A stretch of DNA of 64,000 bases. It comes from Falsiroseomonas sp050563525. GTDB lineage: Bacteria; Pseudomonadota; Alphaproteobacteria; Acetobacterales; Acetobacteraceae. The notes below the pieces were generated by a model. That model did not search any database, was not told where the DNA came from, and saw only the letters and a program-made list of their open reading frames with translations. The position numbers were made by a program, and so were the translations under genes. Position 1 is the first letter of the stretch. Every line of letters starts with the position of its first letter. Location of the stretch: the NCBI RefSeq assembly GCF_050563525.1, contig NZ_JBNXUN010000003.1, positions 372,001-436,000 on the forward strand, in the 5' to 3' direction. Positions 32,504-40,950 of this stretch are shown piece by piece.

Positions 32504-33606
32504 TGAGCTTCGATGTCGCGGTGATCGGCGCGGGCGTGATGGGCTGCTCCACCGCGCTGTTCCTGGCGCGCGCGGGGATGAAGGTAGCGCTGCTGGACCG
32601 TGGCGCCATCTGCCGCGAGGCTTCTGGCGTCAATGCCGGCACGCTGACCATGCAGATGACCCGCGCCGCGCTGATCCCCTATGCACTGCGGGCGCATGAG
32701 ATGTGGCTGCGCATGCCGGAGTGGTGCGATGGCGGCCATGTGCTGGCCACCGGCTGCCCCGGCCTGTCCGTGGCCTTCACGGACCGTGAGGCGGCGATGC
32801 TGGAGGAGCGCGCGCATTTCCGCCGCCAGGCCGGCGCGCCGATCGAGCTGGTGAGCCCGGCGCGGGCGCGGGAGATCGAGCCGGGCCTTTCGGCGCGGGT
32901 GATCGCCGCCGGGCATTGCCCGATCGATGGCTTCACCAGTGCCTACCTCACGGGCCGTGCCTTCCGGCCGGCGCTGCTGAACGCGGGGGTCGATCTGCGC
33001 GAGAGCTGCGCGGTGCGCGGCGTGACACCGGGCTTCGAGCTGGACACGGCGGCCGCGCCACTGCGCGCGAAGCGCATCGTGCTGGCGGGCGGCGTTTGGC
33101 TGCAGGACATGGCCGGCTGGCTCGGCGTGACGCTGCCGATCAAGGTGCTGGTCAACCAGTTGGTGGTCACCGAACGCATGGCGCCGGTGATGCGGACGGT
33201 GCTCGGCGTCGCCTCCGGCCTGCTGTCGCTTAAGCAGTATGCGAACGGCACGGTGCTGATCGGCGGCGGCTGGCAGGGCATCGGTGATCGCGCGCGCGGC
33301 GGCCTGGCCGTGAAGCCCGAGAGCTTCCTCGGCAACGTGCGGCTGGCCGCGCACACCGTGCCGGCGCTGCGCGATGCGCGGGTGGTGCGTGCCTGGCTGG
33401 GGCTGGAGGCGGAGACGGCGGATGCACTGCCGGCGATCGGGCCGATGCCGGGCATCGACGACGCCTGGATCATCGGCAGCGTGCATTCCGGCTACACCAG
33501 CGGGCCCTATCTCGGGAAACTGCTGGCGCAAGCGATCTGCGGCCAGGCGCCCGAGCTGCCGCTGTTTCCCATCGACCGTCTGCTGGCGCAGGAGAAAGCC
33601 GCGTGA
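32503..33606 (+). CDS. FAD amine/imino-acid dehydrogenase beta-type subunit (DadA/HcnC-like)
   Basis: A 367-residue DAO-family flavoprotein: VAVIGAGVMGCSTALFLARAG, ICREASGVNAGTL, KVLVNQLVVTERM, and a C-terminal WLGLEAETADALPAIGPMPG then SGYTSGPYLGKLLAQAI. This is the catalytic subunit that would oxidise a secondary amine, an opine or a D-amino acid. It starts in the stop of the alpha subunit and ends in the start of the DapA-family lyase (GTGA). Confidence 0.9.
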   Translation: MSFDVAVIGAGVMGCSTALFLARAGMKVALLDRGAICREASGVNAGTLTMQMTRAALIPYALRAHEMWLRMPEWCDGGHVLATGCPGLSVAFTDREAAMLEERAHFRRQAGAPIELVSPARAREIEPGLSARVIAAGHCPIDGFTSAYLTGRAFRPALLNAGVDLRESCAVRGVTPGFELDTAAAPLRAKRIVLAGGVWLQDMAGWLGVTLPIKVLVNQLVVTERMAPVMRTVLGVASGLLSLKQYANGTVLIGGGWQGIGDRARGGLAVKPESFLGNVRLAAHTVPALRDARVVRAWLGLEAETADALPAIGPMPGIDDAWIIGSVHSGYTSGPYLGKLLAQAICGQAPELPLFPIDRLLAQEKAA

Positions 33607-34526
33607 AACCCGCCTCCTTCCACGGCATCTACCCCTCCACGGTACTGCCGATGTTTCCCGACTTCGCGCCGGATTGGGAAAGCTACGCGCGGCACACGGC
33701 GCATTGCGTGCTGCGGGAGGGCATCGCCGGGGTGCTGATGAACGGCCATGCCGGCGAGAACTTCGTGATGTCGCGGCAGGAAAAGCGACGCGCGGTGGAG
33801 GTAACCGTCGCGACGGTCGGCAGCACGCGCATCGTGGTGGCGGGCATCAACGCCGAGAGCAGCCTGGAGGCTGCGGAGGAGGCGCGGGAGGCGCACGTGG
33901 CGGGCGCGGATGCCATCATGGTGTTCCTGCCGAACAGCTTCGCCCTCGCCCATTCCACCGCGCAATCCGTGCTGCACCATCGCATCATCGCGGATGCGGT
34001 GCCGGGCCTGCCGATATGGCTGTTCCGCGCGCATCACGCGGCCGGGCGCATGGGCTTCACGGCGGAAACCCTGGACGCGCTGCTGGACATTCCGGAGGTC
34101 GTCGGCATCAAGGAAGGCGGCTGGGAGGTGAATGGCTACGACGCGCTGCGCCGCCAGGTGCGCGCGAAGCGGCCGGATGTGGCGGTGTGTGCCAGCGGGG
34201 ACGAGCATCTGCTGGCCTGCTACGTGCACGGCTCCGACGGCAGCCTGGTCTCGCTGGCCGACATCCTGCCGGACGAGATCGTGGCGCTGGACGCGGCGGT
34301 GCGCGCCAATGACCTGCCCGCGTCCCGCGCGCTGCATGAGCGGCTCGAGCCGCTGGCGGATGCGATCTACGGCGCGCCACCGGCCGGGCGGGCGACGGCG
34401 CGGCTAAAATTCTGCCTGGCGGAGATGGGCGTCATCCCCTGCCCCGCGTTGCGCCCGCCGCAGCCACCGGTGGAGGGTGCGGAGGCGGCGCTGATGCGGG
34501 CCGCGCTCAGGGCGTCAGGGCTGTAG
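33603..34526 (+). CDS. Dihydrodipicolinate synthase family lyase
   Basis: A 307-residue DapA-fold aldolase. The Schiff-base Lys is in EVVGIKEGGW. The strand that normally carries the catalytic Tyr (PYY in DapA) reads MVFLPNSF, and the later ILYNVPGRTG-type strand reads LPIWLFRAHHAAGRMGF, so the usual Tyr/Asn are missing. Relatives act in aldol cleavage or in deamination, such as the 4-hydroxy-2-carboxy-pyrroline deaminase of hydroxyproline breakdown; I cannot choose. Its GTG start overlaps the dehydrogenase stop, and its end overlaps the opposite permease by 20 bases. Confidence 0.88.
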   Translation: MKPASFHGIYPSTVLPMFPDFAPDWESYARHTAHCVLREGIAGVLMNGHAGENFVMSRQEKRRAVEVTVATVGSTRIVVAGINAESSLEAAEEAREAHVAGADAIMVFLPNSFALAHSTAQSVLHHRIIADAVPGLPIWLFRAHHAAGRMGFTAETLDALLDIPEVVGIKEGGWEVNGYDALRRQVRAKRPDVAVCASGDEHLLACYVHGSDGSLVSLADILPDEIVALDAAVRANDLPASRALHERLEPLADAIYGAPPAGRATARLKFCLAEMGVIPCPALRPPQPPVEGAEAALMRAALRASGL

Positions 34527-35211
34527 GCCGCAGGGTCAGACGGCGTTCCAGCCACCGTCCGGAATTGGCCAGGACCCAGCTGATGCAGAAATACAGGATC
34601 AACGCGGTGCCGTAGGTGATCAGCGCGGAGAAGCCGCGCTGGGTCAGCATTTTGGCGGCGAAGGTGATCTCGATGAAGCCGATCTGGCTGACCAGCGAGG
34701 TTTCCTTCACCATCGACAGCACATGCACGATGGAGGGCGGCAGGATCACGCGCCAGCTCTGCGGCAGGACCACGCGGCGCAGCGTCGTCAGGCCCGGCAG
34801 GTTCATGGTCAGCGCCGCTTCCCACTGCGTCAGTCGCACTGTCTCGAACCCCGCGCGGACGTTCTCCGCCGCCAGCGCGGACATGCGCAGCGCGACGGCG
34901 GTGACGGCGATGGCCCAGAGCGGTGCCTCGAGCTGCGCGAATTGCGACAGGAAGAACACCAGCAGCAGCAGCACCAGGAAGGGAATCCGGCGGAAGGTTT
35001 CCACCCACAGGATCGCGGCGCCCCGGACGGGCGCGAAGGGCACAAGTTGCGGCAGCCGCAGCGTGGCAAGCAGGAAGCCGAGCGCGTAGCCGATGCCGCA
35101 GCCCGCCACGCTGGCGATCAGCGTGTTGCCAACGGCGATCAGCAGGAAGCGCAGGTTCCACCAGGTGTAGAAACGTGGCGCCTCGGCCAGGATGATGTCC
35201 CAGGCCGACAT
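34507..35211 (-). CDS. Amino acid ABC transporter permease (copy 2, second permease)
   Basis: A 234-residue polar-amino-acid permease with five or so helices and EAA loop AENVRAGFETVRLTQWEAALTM. It begins at MSAWDIILAEAPRFYTWW in a TGATG with the preceding permease. It has no ATPase of its own nearby; the one at 29962-30702 is the only candidate. It is paralogous to 27765-28445. Confidence 0.92.
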   Translation of the reverse strand: MSAWDIILAEAPRFYTWWNLRFLLIAVGNTLIASVAGCGIGYALGFLLATLRLPQLVPFAPVRGAAILWVETFRRIPFLVLLLLVFFLSQFAQLEAPLWAIAVTAVALRMSALAAENVRAGFETVRLTQWEAALTMNLPGLTTLRRVVLPQSWRVILPPSIVHVLSMVKETSLVSQIGFIEITFAAKMLTQRGFSALITYGTALILYFCISWVLANSGRWLERRLTLRPTALTP

Positions 35212-35879
35212 CAGAAGACCTTCGCCTTGACCCGGAACAGCCAGCGCCCGACCAGCCACAACAGCGCGGAGGCGATGATGGTGAGCGCGATGTAGATCGC
35301 CGCGACGACGGAGAAGATCTCGACCGATCGGAACGAGATGGCATTGGCGTTCAGCGCCCGTCCCGTCAGTTCCTCGACCCCGAAGATGGCTGCCATCGAG
35401 GTACCCAGCGTCATGATGATGTAGTGGCTGGACAGCGCCGGGTACAGCGCGCGGACGACGTGCGGCGCGATGACGTACCACACGGTCTGCACGCGGCTGA
35501 AGCCGAGTGTCTCGGCAGCTTCCAGTTCCGAACGCGGCACGCTGGCGAAGCCCGCGCGCTCGATCTCCGTCAGGTAGGCGCCGGCGTTCAGGGTCATGCC
35601 GATCAGCACGGCGGTGACGGGGGACAGGATGATCCCAGCCTCCGGCAGGGCAAAGAACAGGAAGAAGATCTGCACCAGCTGCGGCGTGTAGGTGAAGAAC
35701 CGGACGTAGCCAATCACCAGCGCGCGCAGTGGCCAGGCGGCATAGGTCAGGGCCGAGGCGCCGGCGAGCCCGATCAGCAGGCCGCCGGCGAAGGCGACGC
35801 CGGCAATCCATAACGCTGTCAGCGCGCCGAGAAGAAAATCGGGCAGGTATTGCCAGACCTGCCCGTACTGCAGGGACAC
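35211..35879 (-). CDS. Amino acid ABC transporter permease (copy 2, first permease)
   Basis: A 222-residue permease starting with GTG at 35879. The helices and the EAA loop TEIERAGFASVPRSELEAAE match the paralogue at 28449-29123. It follows the binding protein gene immediately (1 base). Confidence 0.9.
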   Translation of the reverse strand: MSLQYGQVWQYLPDFLLGALTALWIAGVAFAGGLLIGLAGASALTYAAWPLRALVIGYVRFFTYTPQLVQIFFLFFALPEAGIILSPVTAVLIGMTLNAGAYLTEIERAGFASVPRSELEAAETLGFSRVQTVWYVIAPHVVRALYPALSSHYIIMTLGTSMAAIFGVEELTGRALNANAISFRSVEIFSVVAAIYIALTIIASALLWLVGRWLFRVKAKVF

Positions 35880-35880
35880 C

Positions 35881-36705
35881 CTAGAACATCGGGTTGAACG
35901 GGATCGGCGTGGTCATCGGCACGCCGAAATACTTCTGCCAGGTCGTGTTGACGAAGCCGCTGCGGTGCATCTCGAACAGGATGACGTTCAGCACGTCCTT
36001 CAGACTGGTGTTGCCCTTCTGAACACCGATGCCGACCCAGAAGCTCGCCAGCACCTCGTCCAGGATCTTCCACTGCACGGGGAAGTTGCGCATCGGAATG
36101 ACGACGGACTCGGCGACATCCACCATCGCGTCGGCGCGCCCCTGCGCCAGCGCACGGAAGCAGTCCGGGTAGTTGTCCAGCAGCGTGACCTGCGCCTGCG
36201 CCGCATTGGCCGCGATCCAGGGCACGCCCACCGTGCCGCGCACCTGAACCAGGCGCACCGCGCGGTTGTTCAGGTCCGCCGGCGTGTTGATGGGCACCGC
36301 GGTGCCGCTCGCCTTGGTCAGCACCACCATGGATTGCGTGTGCAGCGGCACGGTGTAGTCGATGACCAGGGCGCGTTCCACGGTGCGGGTGATGGAGCCC
36401 AGCACGATGTCGATGCGGTCCGACTGCAGGAACGGGATGCGGTCGGGGGAGCCGACCTGCACGATCTCGAGTTCAACATTCATGCGGCGCGCGATCTCCC
36501 GCGCGATGTCGGCGTCGAAGCCGTCAATCTGGTTGCGCTCGTTGAACAGGCCCATCGGCGGCAGGGTCGGGTTGATGCCGGCGCGCAGGCGCTTGGTAGA
36601 CAGCACCTGGTCCAGCGGCCGCGCGGAGGCGGCGGTGCCAAGCAGCGGCAGCGCGGCCGCTGCGAGGGTGAGAAGATGGCGGCGGTCGAGGCGGCTGGTC
36701 ATCAT
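35881..36705 (-). CDS. Amino acid ABC transporter substrate-binding protein (copy 2)
   Basis: A 274-residue periplasmic binding protein with signal peptide DRRHLLTLAAAALPLLG and cleavage near ASA. Lobe features LRAGINPTLPPMGLFNERN, VGSPDRIPFLQSDRIDIVLGSITRT and LLDNYPDCFRALAQGRADA match copy 1. AGGGAG precedes the first of two ATGs; starts 36705 and 36702 are equivalent. About 100 bases upstream hold its promoter; I see no clear operator. Confidence 0.92.
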   Translation of the reverse strand: MMTSRLDRRHLLTLAAAALPLLGTAASARPLDQVLSTKRLRAGINPTLPPMGLFNERNQIDGFDADIAREIARRMNVELEIVQVGSPDRIPFLQSDRIDIVLGSITRTVERALVIDYTVPLHTQSMVVLTKASGTAVPINTPADLNNRAVRLVQVRGTVGVPWIAANAAQAQVTLLDNYPDCFRALAQGRADAMVDVAESVVIPMRNFPVQWKILDEVLASFWVGIGVQKGNTSLKDVLNVILFEMHRSGFVNTTWQKYFGVPMTTPIPFNPMF

Positions 36706-36809
36706 GGCGCTCCCTTGATCTGGCAGGCTGGCGTGAGGTCCCTGTGGCTGCGGCCTCGTTACGGGTCGCGTGTGCTCAGCTTGGCCGTGGTGGTACGCGC
36801 CGGCAAGGG

Positions 36810-37874
36810 TCACCGGGACAGGCCACGTCCAGCAAGCGTGGCCAGGAGCCCGGCGGCCATCAGCGGTAGCGCCGCGAGTGACCAGGCCTGCGCGGCCAGC
36901 GCGCCGATCAGTGGCGGCGCCAGGAGCTGCACCAGGTTGTTGCCCTGGATCACCAGCCCAACCGCGGGCGCCACCAGCGCCGGGTCCGGCACGGCGCGCG
37001 GCAGCAGCGCGAAGCAGGCGGCCGGAAGCAGGCCGCCGATGCCGCAGGCCAGCACGGCCAGCACCAGCACAGCCGCCGGCTGGGGGACCAGGTAGACGCA
37101 GGCCGCCAGCAGCGCCATGCCGAGGGCGCCGACCAGGACCAGCCGCCCGGGCGCCACGGCACGGCGCATCAGTAGGCCGGCGGCAAGGTTTCCCGCGGCA
37201 TTGGCGATGGCCGCCAGGGCCGCCGCGGCGCCGGCCGCACCGGTACCGGCGCCGAGCGACTCCAGCCGCGCCGGCAGGAAGGCCGCAATGCCGAAATACA
37301 TCGTGTTGTAGGCAGCGAAGGTTGCGGCGATGCGCAGCGGCCGTCCCGCCTCGGCCAGCGCCCGCAGCTGCCGCGCCACCGGCATCCTTGGCGGCGACGC
37401 CGAAACGGCGGCAGATGGCATCAGGCGGCAGCAGGCCAGCGTGGCGACGCCGAGCAGCAGGGCCAGCACCCCCCAGGCGGCACGCCAGCCCGAGGCCTCG
37501 ACCAGCGGCGCGCTGAGCAGGCCGAGCGCGATGCCGGCCGGCATGTAGGCGCCCCAGAGTCCCATGGCGAAGGCGCGGTCGTCGGGCGCGGCGGCCGCGG
37601 CCATCAGGCCTGGCGCCGCCACGGTCATCAGCAGGAAGCCCGCGCCTTCGGCCACGCGGGCGGCCAGCAGCAAGGGTGCCGTGGGAGCCACGGCGCTGGC
37701 CAGCGCAGCCACGGAACCCAGCGCCAGTCCCGCCAGCAGCGCCCGCCGAGGGCCGATTCGGGCCGCGCCGAGGCCTATCGCGAGGCCGCCAAAGGCGGCC
37801 ATCAGCGCGAACAGCGAAACCAGCAGCGCGGCGCCGGACAGTCCGAGGCCGAATTCGGCGCCGATGGTGGTCAT
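36810..37874 (-). CDS. MFS transporter (first helix appears to start farther upstream)
   Basis: A 354-residue major facilitator with about eleven predicted helices from this ATG. The frame continues upstream to about 37958 and encodes a convincing first MFS helix (WRAVIAILAGGILAAAQIGK), but without ATG, GTG or TTG. A CTG at 37958 overlaps the VOC-protein stop. The real protein is probably about 382 residues. Visible motifs include the loop AARIGPRRALLAG and EGAGFLLMTVAAPGLMAA. Substrate unknown. Confidence 0.82.
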   Translation of the reverse strand: MTTIGAEFGLGLSGAALLVSLFALMAAFGGLAIGLGAARIGPRRALLAGLALGSVAALASAVAPTAPLLLAARVAEGAGFLLMTVAAPGLMAAAAAPDDRAFAMGLWGAYMPAGIALGLLSAPLVEASGWRAAWGVLALLLGVATLACCRLMPSAAVSASPPRMPVARQLRALAEAGRPLRIAATFAAYNTMYFGIAAFLPARLESLGAGTGAAGAAAALAAIANAAGNLAAGLLMRRAVAPGRLVLVGALGMALLAACVYLVPQPAAVLVLAVLACGIGGLLPAACFALLPRAVPDPALVAPAVGLVIQGNNLVQLLAPPLIGALAAQAWSLAALPLMAAGLLATLAGRGLSR

Positions 37875-37954
37875 CGCCGCCGGTACCTTGCCGATCTGTG
37901 CCGCCGCGAGGATGCCGCCCGCCAGGATGGCGATGACGGCCCGCCAATCGGTGG

Positions 37955-38338
37955 TCAGCCGCGACGCTCGATCAGCTCCACGCGCACGCCGTCCGGCGCC
38001 TGCAGGAAGGCGATGCGGACGCCGGGGCGCGCCTCGGTGGGGCCGGAGATCAAGGGGACCCCCTTGGCGGCGAGGTCGGCGAGGGCGGCGTCGAGGTCGC
38101 CGACGCCGAGGCCGACATGTTCGATGCCGAGGAAGGGCGGCGCGGGCGGGGCGGCGGTGTCCGCCGGAACCTCCTCCACGAACAGCGGGACGCCGGCCAG
38201 GTCGAGGATGACCCGCAGGCGGCCGCCGGGGGTGACCCGCTGCCGGATCTCGGCCCCGAAGGCCGAGACATAGAAGGCCGCGGTCGCCTCGGGGGCGGGG
38301 CTGCGGAGGTGGATGTGGTCGAAGGTGTAGGTGCTCAT
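37955..38338 (-). CDS. VOC family (glyoxalase-fold) protein
   Basis: A 127-residue glyoxalase/bleomycin-resistance fold protein: TFDHIHLRSPAPEATAAFYVSAFGA, then FLGIEHVGLGVGDLDAALADLAAKG and APDGVRVELIER, with metal-ligand positions His (HIHL), His (EHVG) and Glu (VELIE). The start at 38338 (MSTYTFDH) is the family start; an ATG two codons upstream is possible. The substrate is unknown. It precedes the MFS gene on the same strand and may overlap it. Confidence 0.85.
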   Translation of the reverse strand: MSTYTFDHIHLRSPAPEATAAFYVSAFGAEIRQRVTPGGRLRVILDLAGVPLFVEEVPADTAAPPAPPFLGIEHVGLGVGDLDAALADLAAKGVPLISGPTEARPGVRIAFLQAPDGVRVELIERRG

Positions 38339-38449
38339 GCGCATTTGTGGCGCATTATCGCCTCGGACTCCAAGAGGGGCGGTTCGTCGCGGCGTTGATG
38401 CGGGCGGCGCGGGCACCACCTCCTCGCTTCACAGGGTTTGGCGGGACAC

Positions 38450-39541
38450 ATGCGGCATCTGCTGTTGCTGGGGGGCGGACATGCGCATGTCGAGGTGCTG
38501 CGGCAGCTTGGTGCCGCCCCCCTGCCCGGCTGGCAGGTAACCCTGCTGACGCGGGAGGTGATGTCGCCCTATTCCGGCATGCTGCCCGGGGTGCTGGCCG
38601 GACTCTACCGTCCGGAACAGGCGCTGATCGACCTGCCGGCGCTGGCGGCGCGCTGCGGCGTGGCCTTGCTGGTCGATCGCGCGACGGGAGTTGATCCCGT
38701 GGCACGGCGGGTGCGGCGGGCGGATGGCAATGACCTGCCCTGGGACCTGCTGTCGATCGACACGGGCGCCACCCCGGACACCAGCCGGGTTCCCGGCGCG
38801 GCCGAACATGCCCTGCCGCTGAAGCCCATCGACGCGCTGCTGCCACGGATGGCGGATATCATTGCCGGCGCGCGTCCCGGCCAGCCCATCGCCGTGGTCG
38901 GCGCCGGTGCGGCCGGAACCGAGATCGCGCTGGCGCTCGCGCTGCGGCTGCGGGCGGCGGTGACGCTGGTGGCGGGAAGGTCGGGGCTGCTGCCGGGGTT
39001 TCCGGCGCGGATGCGGCGGCTGGTGGCGCGGGCGCTGGCGCAGCGCGGCGTGGCGCTGCGGGAAGGGCAGGACGCCGTGCGCATCTCCCAAGGCCAGGTG
39101 CACTTCGCGGAAGCCGGGAGCCTGGCGGCGGATCCGGTGATCTGGGCCGCAGGTGCGGCGGCCGCGCCCTGGCTGACCGAGACGGGCTTGCACCGCGACG
39201 CGCGCGGGTTCCTGCGCGTCGATGACTGCCTGCGGGCGGCTGGGCACCCTGACATCTTCGCGGCGGGCGACGTCGCCTCCTTCGGGCAGGGCCTGCCCAA
39301 GGCCGGGGTCTTCGCGGTGCGGCAAGGACCCGTCCTGGCTGGCAACCTGCGCGCGGTGGCGGAGGGGCGCGCGCCGGCACTCTTCCGACCGCAGGGGGAC
39401 TACCTTCGGCTGCTGTCACTGGGGGATGGGAAGGCGATCGGAACCCGAAACGGGTTCACGGTCCGCGGCCGCTGGGTCTGGTGGCTGAAGGACACGATCG
39501 ATCGGCGCTTCATGGCGCGCTACCAGGGCGCCGCGGCATGA
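38450..39541 (+). CDS. FAD-dependent pyridine nucleotide-disulfide oxidoreductase
   Basis: A 363-residue NDH-2/SelD-associated type oxidoreductase: N-terminal LLLLGGGHAHVEVLRQLG, the characteristic MSPYSGMLPGVLAGLY, NAD-binding PIAVVGAGAAGTEIALALALRL, and late FAD motif GHPDIFAAGDVA. Proteins of this shape occur alone or fused to selenide water dikinase; no SelD domain is present here. ATG 38450 is preferred over TTG 38438. It overlaps the next gene by ATGA. Physiological acceptor unknown. Confidence 0.87.
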   Translation: MRHLLLLGGGHAHVEVLRQLGAAPLPGWQVTLLTREVMSPYSGMLPGVLAGLYRPEQALIDLPALAARCGVALLVDRATGVDPVARRVRRADGNDLPWDLLSIDTGATPDTSRVPGAAEHALPLKPIDALLPRMADIIAGARPGQPIAVVGAGAAGTEIALALALRLRAAVTLVAGRSGLLPGFPARMRRLVARALAQRGVALREGQDAVRISQGQVHFAEAGSLAADPVIWAAGAAAAPWLTETGLHRDARGFLRVDDCLRAAGHPDIFAAGDVASFGQGLPKAGVFAVRQGPVLAGNLRAVAEGRAPALFRPQGDYLRLLSLGDGKAIGTRNGFTVRGRWVWWLKDTIDRRFMARYQGAAA

Positions 39542-40236
39542 GGTGGCTGCGGGACCGGCGCCTGTGGTTCGCGCTGGTGGTGGTCGGGCTGGTGGTGGGC
39601 CTGCGGGCGGCTGGCATCGGCGAGATCCTGTCGCTCGAGACGCTCGCCCGGTATCGCGCCACGCTCGCGACCCTAGTTGCGGAGAACCGCCTGCTGGCGG
39701 GCGGCCTGTTCGTGCTCGTCTATGCGGCGGCGGTGGCGGTCTCGGTCCCGGGCGCGGTGTGGCTGACAATCACCGGGGGCTTCCTGTTCGGCGCACTGGC
39801 CGGCACCGCGCTGACCGTGGTGGCCGCGACCATAGGGGCCGTAGTAGTCTTCCTGCTGGCCCGCCGCATCTTCGGCGCCGATGCGCTGGACCGGCTGGGG
39901 CCGCGGGCACAGCGCATCGCGGAGGGCATCCGGCTGGATGCGGTGGCCTATCTTCTGGTGCTGCGGCTGGTGCCGGTGCCGTTCTTCCTGGTGAACCTGG
40001 TGCCGGCCTTCTGCGGCGTTCGGCTGGGCGTCTTCGCCGTGACCACCCTGATCGGGATCATCCCGGCCACGGCGGTGTTCAGCCTGGCCGGGGCCGGGCT
40101 CGGCGGGGTGCTGGATGCGGGCGGGCAGTTTGAGATCGGCCAGGTGCTGACGCCGCAGATCCTGGGCGCTTTGTTCGGGTTGGCGGCGCTGTCCCTGCTG
40201 GCAATTCCGCTGAAGCGCCGCTTCGTGCGCGATTAG
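39538..40236 (+). CDS. TVP38/TMEM64 family membrane protein
   Basis: A 232-residue membrane protein of the DedA/SNARE-associated superfamily. Central motif VYAAAVAVSVPGAVWLTITGGFLFG, the conserved loop LVLRLVPVPFFLVNLVPAFCG and the following GIIPATAVF are typical. Related proteins scramble or flip phospholipids. It is coupled to the oxidoreductase by ATGA, an arrangement that I recall for mercuric-reductase-like and quinone-linked oxidoreductases. It overlaps the opposite racemase-family gene by 4 bases. Confidence 0.88.
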   Translation: MRWLRDRRLWFALVVVGLVVGLRAAGIGEILSLETLARYRATLATLVAENRLLAGGLFVLVYAAAVAVSVPGAVWLTITGGFLFGALAGTALTVVAATIGAVVVFLLARRIFGADALDRLGPRAQRIAEGIRLDAVAYLLVLRLVPVPFFLVNLVPAFCGVRLGVFAVTTLIGIIPATAVFSLAGAGLGGVLDAGGQFEIGQVLTPQILGALFGLAALSLLAIPLKRRFVRD

Positions 40237-40943
40237 CCGAGGCGGGCCTGGAGTTCCGGCGAAAGGCCGATGGTCTCGACCGGCCCATGCGGGATCAGCC
40301 CCGCGCCGACCTGCCCTAGCGCCGCGAGGGCGGCCCGCACGCCTTCCTCCACCGAACACAGCACGGGCAGCGGCAGGTCCAGCCTCGCGGCCAGCCCGGC
40401 GAGGCCGGCGCCGCCCAGGATCACCACCTCCGCCCCGTCCTGCTCCACGCAGTCGCGGCAGGTCTCCGCGAGCAGCGCGAGGGCTGCGTCAGGGTCACGC
40501 GCGATCTCGCCCCCCGTAGGGGCCACGGTACGGACGCCTGCGAGCTGCGTGCCGTAGCCGCGCGCGGCGAAGAACTCCTCCAGCATCGGCTTCCAGGCGG
40601 CACCACCGGTCACGACGCCAAAGCGGCGGCCTCGCGCCGCGGCGGCGGAGGCATCGGCCAGGCCGAGCACCGGCACCGGCGCCAATTCGCGCAGGGCATC
40701 CAGCCCAGGATCACCGAAGCAGCCGATCAGCACGGCATCCGCCCCGGCCCCGTGCTCGGCATAGGCATCGATGGCCGCATGGGCGGCGATGGCGGAGCTG
40801 GCGCGGCTGGCGATGTAGCGGGCGCCGAAGCGGCCGGTGGCGCCAGTTATCGTGACGCCCTGCGGCGCGATGGCGCGGGCGATGCCGACCAGCCTCGCGG
40901 TGATATCGGCGCTGGTGTTGGCGTTGATCAGCAGGAGGTTCAT
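40233..40943 (-). CDS. Hydantoin/Asp-Glu racemase family protein lacking one catalytic Cys
   Basis: A 236-residue protein of the HyuE/allantoin-racemase group: N-terminal LLINANTSADITARL, first catalytic-Cys strand VLIGCFGDPGLDALRE, and GRRFGVVTG. The second catalytic Cys motif (LGCAGM in racemases) reads VILGGAGLAG, so that Cys is replaced by Gly. Two-base racemisation is therefore unlikely; decarboxylation, isomerisation or another one-cysteine reaction is possible. It is last in the operon, 7 bases after the deacetylase-like gene. Confidence 0.82.
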   Translation of the reverse strand: MNLLLINANTSADITARLVGIARAIAPQGVTITGATGRFGARYIASRASSAIAAHAAIDAYAEHGAGADAVLIGCFGDPGLDALRELAPVPVLGLADASAAAARGRRFGVVTGGAAWKPMLEEFFAARGYGTQLAGVRTVAPTGGEIARDPDAALALLAETCRDCVEQDGAEVVILGGAGLAGLAARLDLPLPVLCSVEEGVRAALAALGQVGAGLIPHGPVETIGLSPELQARLG

Positions 40944-40950
40944 GCGGAAC

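Noticed and set aside
38450..40236. Oxidoreductase and TVP38 pair as a selenium or mercury resistance module
   Set aside because: The flavoprotein resembles the domain linked to selenide water dikinase, but SelD and mercury genes are absent, so no resistance role is claimed.
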